Shown one piece after another: positions 34,507-40,220 of a stretch of DNA of 64,000 nucleotides. The position numbers were made by a program, and so were the translations under genes. The stretch covers positions 104,158 to 168,157 of the forward strand of contig JAVKFU010000007.1 in assembly GCA_040223695.1 (NCBI GenBank), given 5' to 3'. Below the pieces are notes generated by a model. That model saw only the letters and a list, made by a program, of their open reading frames with translations, was not told where the DNA came from and searched no databases. Numbering within the stretch: position 1 is the stretch's first letter; each line of letters begins with the position of its first letter. Source of the DNA: Deltaproteobacteria bacterium. Its GTDB lineage: Bacteria > Desulfobacterota_D > UBA1144 > Nemesobacterales > UBA2774.

Positions 34507-35372
34507 TTTGTAACTAATACCTCTTTAATTTTGCCTCTTCCATGAGCCTTTGAATTTATAGCTCTATTAGCTTGAATTATATGAATTTTAAAGTCTTTAT
34601 AGAGCGTTAAAATCAAATCAGAATATGAGTTGCTTAACATACATAAACACCCTTTAGCAGAAAGCTGAGAAAAAACATTTGCAAGCTCACGCTGGTCTTC
34701 ATCTGTGAAATTTCCTGAAGTATAAGATGTAAAACTCGAAGTTTCGCTCAATGGATGATAAGGGGGGTCAAAATATATTAAATCCCCTTTATGAGGGCTA
34801 CTTAGTATATATTTAAAATCTTGTACTTTGATATTGGCATCTTGTAGTGCATCACTTGCGGTTCTCAAAACATCTTCGAATAATATCTTTGGATTTTTAT
34901 ACCTCCCAATGGGTACATTGAAATACCCTTTGCTATTCACTCTGTATAAACCATTAAAACAAGTTCGATTTAAGTAAATCATTCTAGCGGCTTTTTCCAC
35001 ATCGCTGAGCTTTATATTGTCATTTCTATCAAGACCGCGGATTTCATAGTAGTATTCTTTGTTATGTGAAGCTTGATGAATTTTAAGTAATACCATTAAT
35101 TCATCTAAATTATCCCGTACAACTACATATGTATTTATTAACTCAACATTATTATCGGATAGGTAAGAGTGGTTCTTTAAACTAGATGTATTGAATAAAT
35201 GAAAATATACTGCTCCACTACCCAGAAAGGGCTCATAATAATCTCCAAACTCTATAGGAAAGAAGTTTTGATATTGTGGTATTAATTGCTGCTTTCCTCC
35301 AGCCCATTTTAGAAACGGTTTTGCATAAAACACATTATCTCTGGTAAGGTGCCAATTCTTTCGAACTTGCAT
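34500..35372 (-). CDS. dpnM: DpnM/Dam-type DNA adenine methyltransferase (GATC)
   Basis: A 290-residue alpha-class N6-adenine methyltransferase. Motif I AKPFLKWAGGKQQLIPQY near the N-terminus, motif IV YFDPPYHPLS at about two-thirds, and the Dam-like NRTCFNGLYRVNSKGYFNVPIG and GNFTDEDQRELANVF segments. It should methylate GATC on double-stranded DNA and protect the chromosome from the DpnII-like nuclease. I start it at 35372, where GGGAAG precedes the ATG; the frame stays open upstream to 35456. Unlike classic dpnM-dpnA-dpnB operons it is on the opposite strand, convergent with the HEPN gene. Confidence 0.92.
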   Translation of the reverse strand: MQVRKNWHLTRDNVFYAKPFLKWAGGKQQLIPQYQNFFPIEFGDYYEPFLGSGAVYFHLFNTSSLKNHSYLSDNNVELINTYVVVRDNLDELMVLLKIHQASHNKEYYYEIRGLDRNDNIKLSDVEKAARMIYLNRTCFNGLYRVNSKGYFNVPIGRYKNPKILFEDVLRTASDALQDANIKVQDFKYILSSPHKGDLIYFDPPYHPLSETSSFTSYTSGNFTDEDQRELANVFSQLSAKGCLCMLSNSYSDLILTLYKDFKIHIIQANRAINSKAHGRGKIKEVLVTNY

Positions 35373-35501
35373 GTGATTTCTTCCCGTATAGAAATTCTTG
35401 TAAAAGATACTAACTACACATATTAAGATACCAAAGTCTGTAGGAAATAGACACATTTAGTCTGTATGGACAAGGGTAAATAATTGTGTTATTCATGTAA
35501 T

Positions 35502-36029
35502 ATGCCAGTAACTGAAATAAATGCTCAAATTTCAAATGAAGGGACGAGAGAAGACATAAGAAGAAGAGTTGTGGAACTATTTTTAAATGAGAAACCAGGG
35601 AAAAAAGAAGATTATTCTAATTATATATACTTCGTAGAAACTCTCTCTTCAGGAAATAGAATATATTTAAAGAGGCCAGCCAATTTAAAAAAAGGTTTTG
35701 ATTTTCGAATAAGTGTGGAGAATATTGAATTTAGTCAGGGCATTGGCAGAAGAAGAGACTATCCAAAGCATGACGATGTATTACAAGATTTAACATCTAA
35801 GCGTTCAGAAAATCAAGTACTATATAGCAAACTTTTTTCACTAATAGAAGACTTATATACTTGTAAGGACCTTAATAAAAGTTCTTATACAGAAATTAGG
35901 TTTTCCACAGGTTATCCGGTTGACCTACTACTAGGTGTAATAAAGTGGTTTTTTATTGAGCAAGATATAAGGGATTGGAATTATTCGGGCAGACATATGT
36001 TCTTTTCTGCTATTCCTAAACCAGATTAA
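35502..36029 (+). CDS. Hypothetical protein divergent from the Dam-type methylase
   Basis: A 175-residue protein I cannot assign. It begins MPVTEINAQISNEGTREDIRRRVVELFLNEK and has a basic middle (IYLKRPANLKKGFDF, GIGRRRDYPKHDDVLQDL) and a hydrophobic stretch (VDLLLGVIKWFFIEQDIRDW). It is transcribed away from dpnM with 129 bases between the start codons, so the two may share a regulatory region. A restriction-associated role is guesswork from position. The TTG at 35484 is an alternative start; no ribosome-binding site is evident. Confidence 0.6.
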   Translation: MPVTEINAQISNEGTREDIRRRVVELFLNEKPGKKEDYSNYIYFVETLSSGNRIYLKRPANLKKGFDFRISVENIEFSQGIGRRRDYPKHDDVLQDLTSKRSENQVLYSKLFSLIEDLYTCKDLNKSSYTEIRFSTGYPVDLLLGVIKWFFIEQDIRDWNYSGRHMFFSAIPKPD

Positions 36030-36179
36030 TTTATATTACATTAAAGATTTTACTCGCAATTCTACTAAGTAGACTAATTTCATAAAGAGTTACCGAACCA
36101 GATAAACTATACTATACTTGGGTCTTCTATAATATTGACCCACTGTATCCCATATTAAGATTGAATTATATCACTATAT

Positions 36180-37046
36180 ATGAGCAAGAAATTTAAGAAT
36201 AAGAACCCTTACCTAAAACAACGTAACAGACAGATTAAATCCTTAGTTTGTCATTCTGATATTCTGGGTTATAAAGAATTTGCACAGAGAAGTACAAATG
36301 CTAATTTGCAAAAATTAAATAACACACTTAGTAAAGCTTATGAAAAGATGTTGGGACACAGAGGCCCTGAACGGTTTTGGCCTGAAGAAGATTATGCTCG
36401 TTTTGAGATGAAAACATTTACTGACAACGTGGTGGTTGGATACCCAATCCAAAGACCTGAATGGGATCATGGAGAACCAGAGTTAGGCGACTTAATATGG
36501 CTAATTTCAAACCTTCAGCTATTCCTAGCATTAGATGGCTTCTTTATACGCGGTGGAGTTGCATACGGAAAATGTTACATAGATGAGCATGTTGTTTTTG
36601 GTGAAGCATTTGTTGATGCAGTTCAACTAGATAAAAGTAATGGAGCACCGCGCATTGTATTCTCAAACTCAGCGAGGAAGTCAATAGAGAAGCATTTTGA
36701 AGCCCACGGAGGAAGGATTGAAAGTACTCCACATTATCATGACTTACTCAAAGATGCGGATGGAGAGTACTTTATAAACTACCTAAATCTATCATTGATT
36801 GCTTATCCTTATGACCAAGTATTCTTTGATTTTATAATTCAACATAAGAACCAGATAGAACATGGACTCTTAAGTTATAGAGGAATCACAAATGTATATG
36901 CAAAATATGAATGGGCCGCGAGGTATCACAACTTCTTTTGTGAAGATTTCGCTCAACGATATTCACATACAGCTGAAAGTCAAGAAATGTTAAGCCATGT
37001 AATTAAACTCGAAGATTTTATTCCAGCACCTTGTCGACTGGCTTAG
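36180..37046 (+). CDS. Nucleotide-cyclase-fold-like protein of unknown function
   Basis: A 288-residue protein not confidently assigned. Several segments resemble class III nucleotidyl cyclases: HSDILGYKEFAQR (D27, like the first metal Asp in DxxGF), FTDNVVVGYP (D82, at the place of the second metal Asp), then LDGFFIRGGVAYGKCYIDEHVVFGEAFVDAVQLDK, similar to the G...G...G-A.RL region of cyclases. A related arrangement is found in the pyrimidine cyclases of Pycsar anti-phage systems. No TM or TIR effector follows directly; the next gene is the broken DUF4145 gene on the other strand. It carries the only GATC of the element (36465). Confidence 0.6.
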   Translation: MSKKFKNKNPYLKQRNRQIKSLVCHSDILGYKEFAQRSTNANLQKLNNTLSKAYEKMLGHRGPERFWPEEDYARFEMKTFTDNVVVGYPIQRPEWDHGEPELGDLIWLISNLQLFLALDGFFIRGGVAYGKCYIDEHVVFGEAFVDAVQLDKSNGAPRIVFSNSARKSIEKHFEAHGGRIESTPHYHDLLKDADGEYFINYLNLSLIAYPYDQVFFDFIIQHKNQIEHGLLSYRGITNVYAKYEWAARYHNFFCEDFAQRYSHTAESQEMLSHVIKLEDFIPAPCRLA

Positions 37047-37049
37047 TCA

Positions 37050-37656
37050 CTACACTTTCGATTCTGGGACAGCAAGTCTGTTTTTTTCATATAATAGTTT
37101 TGTTACACTCTCTCGGTCATCATAGAAATCTTCTAGGATGCGTTGAATATAATGCATAGCCGCTGCAACTTCATCCTCTTCAACTCTTTTCCAATCATCA
37201 TGTACAATCTCGTTACCAAGTACTCTAAATGTCGGAATGTGCTTTTTCTTTTAATGTTTTTTCTAACGTAGAACGTAGCAGTGCACTTGCTGCTCTCCAT
37301 GCTTCAAAAGAATAACAAAGTTCTGCTTCTCTGAATTCATTCATTATTTTGTCTGGAATATTGGTTGGTAATGAAGCATGAGGTACTGCTCGTGGATAAA
37401 ATGTCTCAAGAGTACCTGGACCGTTTCCATTATCATGAAATTTAGCTATCCCACCGCGCCCACACCCAGAACACCTTACCAATGTATAAACTACTCTATT
37501 GAATGTTTCATCTTGGTATTGATGTATACCTTGATAAGCTATAATAGAGCCATATTCGCCCCCCCCAGACTTTCTATGGTCAAATAATAATATAGCACCC
37601 CCACAATCAGGACAATTCGCTCTTACACTATAATTATTGATAGTCGTAGGCTGCAT
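37050..37656 (-). pseudogene. Zinc-ribbon DUF4145 protein, frameshifted and internally shortened
   Basis: Reads from an ATG with AAGGAGA upstream as an N-terminal zinc-binding part (NCPDCGG, RCSGCGRGG) followed by the DUF4145 helical start (LPTNIPDKIMNEFREAELCYSFEAWRAASALLRSTLEKTLK). It stops at a TAG (37225-37227). Removing one base from the TTT just before the stop continues as RVLGNEIVHDDWKRVEEDEVAAAMHYIQ and ends at 37050-37052, the conserved DUF4145 C-terminus. The usual ~25-30 residues between 'TLK' and 'AHSDIRVLGNE' are also missing. DUF4145 is common in defence loci. This copy looks inactive unless the sequence is in error. Confidence 0.8.
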
Positions 37657-37913
37657 ATTGTCTCCTTAACCATAGGTATGAATGCAGCAGATGCTATTTG
37701 TAAATGTTTTATTTAGATTATAAAGCATGAGAATTATAGACTACGTTTATTACATTCTGAATACCCTACAATATTTTTCTTGATATTTCTAACTGAGAAT
37801 ATATAATATATAGTCACAATTATCTAATAATGAAATTTTGTTGAGAACTGAATGTTCCAAACACATGCAAAACTAAAAGGCTAAAATATCTTGAAATTAA
37901 AAGGAGATAATAA

Positions 37914-38969
37914 ATGGGAGTTTTCAAAAGACAAAGAATAAATTCTAAGGGGAAGAAATCTGAGTTTTGGTATATCAGATATTCTGTGAATGGAAAGGAC
38001 AAATGGGAACTTGTTGGTAAAGTCGGACAGGTTACAAAAGATATCGCATTAGCTAGGCTTGCTGAAAGAAAGAAACAATTACGTTTAGGCCAACTGGATA
38101 TGTTAAAAACAACCATCCCTACCCTACGAGAATTTTCTCGTGATTATATGGTGTATCAGAGAGAGGTCAAATTCAAAAGGAGCTGGAAAAAGGACGAAGC
38201 ACACTTGAGAATATTTAATTCACTATTCGGAGATAAAAAACTCTCTGAAATAACAGCAAAAGACATAGATGACTATAAACAAAAACGCCTACAGGAAGTT
38301 AAACCCGTAACTGTCAATAGAGAGCTAGAAGTGCTTAGGCATTTATTTTATCTGGCGAAGAAATGGAAAAAGTTTTTTGGAGACAATCCAGTATCTGAGT
38401 CCGGGCTATTAAAAACAGAGAGCCAGCGTATAAGAGTTTTAACATTAGACGAGGAAGCTAGACTTATGAACTCTAGCTCAGAACATCTTTATCCGATTAT
38501 CAAGACAGCTCTTATGACAGGTATGAGACAAGGCGAAATTTTAAGCTTAAAATGGGAAGACGTGAATTTTGGTAATAATTTGATAACAATTCGAGCTGAA
38601 ATATCGAAAAGTAAAAAGAATAGAAGAATTCCAATTTCTTCAAGCTTAAGAACTCTCTTATTAGAGCAGAAAATCAAAACCATTAGTACAGGTTATGTAT
38701 TCGTAACCCCGGAAGCTATACCGTATAGCCCTAATAATCCTAGCGCTCTTAAAAGGACCTTTACAACCGCTCGTAATAAAGCTAAGGTTGAAAACTTTAC
38801 TTTCCATGACTTAAGACATACAGCTGCGACCAGAATGGCTGAAAATGGAGCAAACATTATTGCGGTAAAGGAAATTTTAGGTCATGCTGATATAAAAACC
38901 ACTATGAAGTACTTTCATCCTGGTGATTCTTTAATAAAAGCGGTGGAAATCTTAGCCAACTATAAATAG
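37914..38969 (+). CDS. int: Tyrosine recombinase (phage-type integrase)
   Basis: A 351-residue tyrosine integrase. N-terminal arm-binding/SAM-like region, then a catalytic domain with R205 (TGMRQGEIL), H298-x2-R301 (FHDLRHTAATRM), H324 (LGHADIKTT) and Y333 (MKYFHP), all catalytic residues present. AAAAGGAGATAATAA precedes the ATG. Its stop is one base from the right arm-site pair and 70 bases from the 3' end of tRNA-Asn, the usual position for an integrase that targets a tRNA 3' end. It should catalyse integration and, with the excisionase-like protein, excision at the 26-bp core. Confidence 0.97.
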   Translation: MGVFKRQRINSKGKKSEFWYIRYSVNGKDKWELVGKVGQVTKDIALARLAERKKQLRLGQLDMLKTTIPTLREFSRDYMVYQREVKFKRSWKKDEAHLRIFNSLFGDKKLSEITAKDIDDYKQKRLQEVKPVTVNRELEVLRHLFYLAKKWKKFFGDNPVSESGLLKTESQRIRVLTLDEEARLMNSSSEHLYPIIKTALMTGMRQGEILSLKWEDVNFGNNLITIRAEISKSKKNRRIPISSSLRTLLLEQKIKTISTGYVFVTPEAIPYSPNNPSALKRTFTTARNKAKVENFTFHDLRHTAATRMAENGANIIAVKEILGHADIKTTMKYFHPGDSLIKAVEILANYK

Positions 38970-38970
38970 A

Positions 38971-38991
38971 ACTGTAGCCAAAACTGTAGCC
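38971..38991 (+). repeat. Right putative integrase arm-site pair
   Basis: ACTGTAGCC at 38971-38979 and 38983-38991, same orientation and 12-bp period as the left pair at 23362-23382 (20 of 21 positions identical). It lies immediately after the integrase stop codon. Confidence 0.7.
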
Positions 38992-39038
38992 AAGAGATGT
39001 ATGGTAAATGGGGTATGGAGGAATAATACTGTAATTAT

Positions 39039-39114
39039 TGGCTCCGGCGGAGGGATTCGAACCCCCGACCTAGTGGTTAACAGCCACCCGCTCTGCCAGC
39101 TGAGCTACACCGGA
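39039..39114 (-). tRNA. tRNA-Asn (anticodon GTT)
   Basis: 76 nt on the minus strand. Acceptor TCCGGTG pairs with CGCCGGA, discriminator G is followed by an encoded CCA, the D arm is GCTCAGCTGGCAGAGC, and anticodon loop CTGTTAA gives GTT. The T arm GGGGGTTCGAATCCCTC is intact. It is the integration target: positions 39058-39083 are the att core, so the last 19 nt (39039-39057) are on the element side. Confidence 0.97.
39058..39083. repeat. Right attachment site within tRNA-Asn
   Basis: 26 bp identical to 23196-23221, spanning from the anticodon loop to the T loop of the intact tRNA-Asn. Confidence 0.92.
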
Positions 39115-39243
39115 ACCGAATAAAACAGGCTCAGAACTTAAGCGAATAAATTTATACAGTCGAACTATATACGTCAAGTGATGAAGCCGTAATTTTATAA
39201 TTACAATAAATCCGGCGCCTTACGCCACAAATAATATAGCCGG

Positions 39244-39272
39244 TTGATAAGGACTCCTCTGAAAAGTATACT
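39244..39272 (+). promoter_or_regulatory. Sigma-70 promoter of rpoH
   Basis: TTGATA (39244-39249), 17-base spacer, TATACT (39267-39272). Predicted start near 39279 gives a short leader of about 25 nt, too short for the extended RNA thermometer found in the E. coli rpoH mRNA. Confidence 0.7.
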
Positions 39273-39304
39273 AACTATAACTCTCAAGAAAGACAGTAAA
39301 TTCT

Positions 39305-40201
39305 ATGGCTGAAGAATCCGAAAAGACTAACAAAAAAAAGCATCAGGCAAACCTGCTACCCGCTCACACTACTTCCCTCCATCGTTACCTGGCAGAAATA
39401 AGCAATTATCCTGTGCTGAGCCGCGAGGAGGAATATAAGCTCGCGATGAAGTACAAGAATGATGGCGATCTGGACGCCGCGAGAAAGCTTGTTACATCCA
39501 ATCTCAAGTTCGTCGTCAGGGTAGCGAACGAATATAAAAATTACGGTTTCAACACGATGGATCTCATTCAGGAAGGTAACGTGGGACTCATGCACGCGGT
39601 TAAGGGGTTTGACCCGACTAAAGGGTACCGGCTCATCTCTTACGCGGTCTGGTGGATTCGCGCGTACATACAAAATTACATCATCAAGAGCTGGAGCCTC
39701 GTAAAACTGGGCACGACACAGGCCCAGAGAAAGCTGTTTTATAAACTCAGATCGACTAAAAATGAAATGGAAATGGGCGGGGACAGCCTTAGCGCGGAAG
39801 ACTACAAGGAACTCGCCGAGAAACTCGAAGTGCCCGATGAGGCGGTTATGGAGATGGATCAGAGAATGGCAAGCAAGGACCTGTCGCTCGACGCCAAGAT
39901 AAAAAAGGAAGACAACGCGTCTCACCTGGAATACCTTACCGACGAAGAGGAGAACCAGGAGGAGATCATAACCAAAGCCGAGGAAGAAGAACGGATCAAG
40001 AGCGGAATGGCCGACGCGCTTAAAACGCTCAAAGAAAGAGAACGCTATATTATCGAGGAAAGAGTCTTATCGGACACGCCTCAAACCCTTGAAGAGCTCG
40101 GGACGAAATTCAATATATCCAGAGAAAGGGTACGGCAGATCGAGAGCGCGGCGCTTAAAAAGATTAAACACGTTCTTGAAGAAAAGGGAATCAGCAAATA
40201 A
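39305..40201 (+). CDS. rpoH: Heat-shock sigma factor RpoH (sigma-32)
   Basis: A 298-residue group-3 sigma factor. Region 2 has LVTSNLKFVVRVANEYKNYGFNTMDLIQEGNVGLMHAVKGFDPTKGYRLISYAVWWIRAYI. The RpoH box is present as TTQAQRKLFYKLR, which separates RpoH from RpoD/RpoS. Region 4 has TLEELGTKFNISRERVRQIESAALKKIKH. It directs transcription of chaperone and protease genes during heat shock. It is driven by its own near-consensus promoter and converges on alaS with only 19 bases between stops. Confidence 0.93.
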   Translation: MAEESEKTNKKKHQANLLPAHTTSLHRYLAEISNYPVLSREEEYKLAMKYKNDGDLDAARKLVTSNLKFVVRVANEYKNYGFNTMDLIQEGNVGLMHAVKGFDPTKGYRLISYAVWWIRAYIQNYIIKSWSLVKLGTTQAQRKLFYKLRSTKNEMEMGGDSLSAEDYKELAEKLEVPDEAVMEMDQRMASKDLSLDAKIKKEDNASHLEYLTDEEENQEEIITKAEEEERIKSGMADALKTLKERERYIIEERVLSDTPQTLEELGTKFNISRERVRQIESAALKKIKHVLEEKGISK

Positions 40202-40220
40202 CCGATGAACTGCGGTGGAG

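Larger units (their letters stand above)
23196..39083. mobile_element. Integrative element in tRNA-Asn with primase-helicase and defence cargo
   Basis: About 15.9 kb bounded by identical 26-bp direct copies of internal tRNA-Asn sequence (23196-23221 and 39058-39083). A tyrosine integrase lies next to the tRNA 3' end and an excisionase-like gene near the other end. Paired 9-bp repeats occur inside both ends. Contents in order are an orphan basic protein, excisionase, AEP primase-helicase, HTH protein, several nuclease/HEPN/membrane genes, a DpnII-type R-M system, a cyclase-like protein, a broken DUF4145 gene and the integrase. No capsid, tail, terminase large subunit or conjugation genes are present, so it is satellite-like or an integrative plasmid rather than a full phage. 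Base composition is clearly lower in GC than the host, most of all at 28.8-37.9 kb. Confidence 0.92.

Noticed and set aside
23196..39083. Search for a CRISPR array in the element
   Set aside because: No regularly spaced repeats of 20-40 bp were found; the only short repeats are the paired 9-bp arm sites and the att copies.
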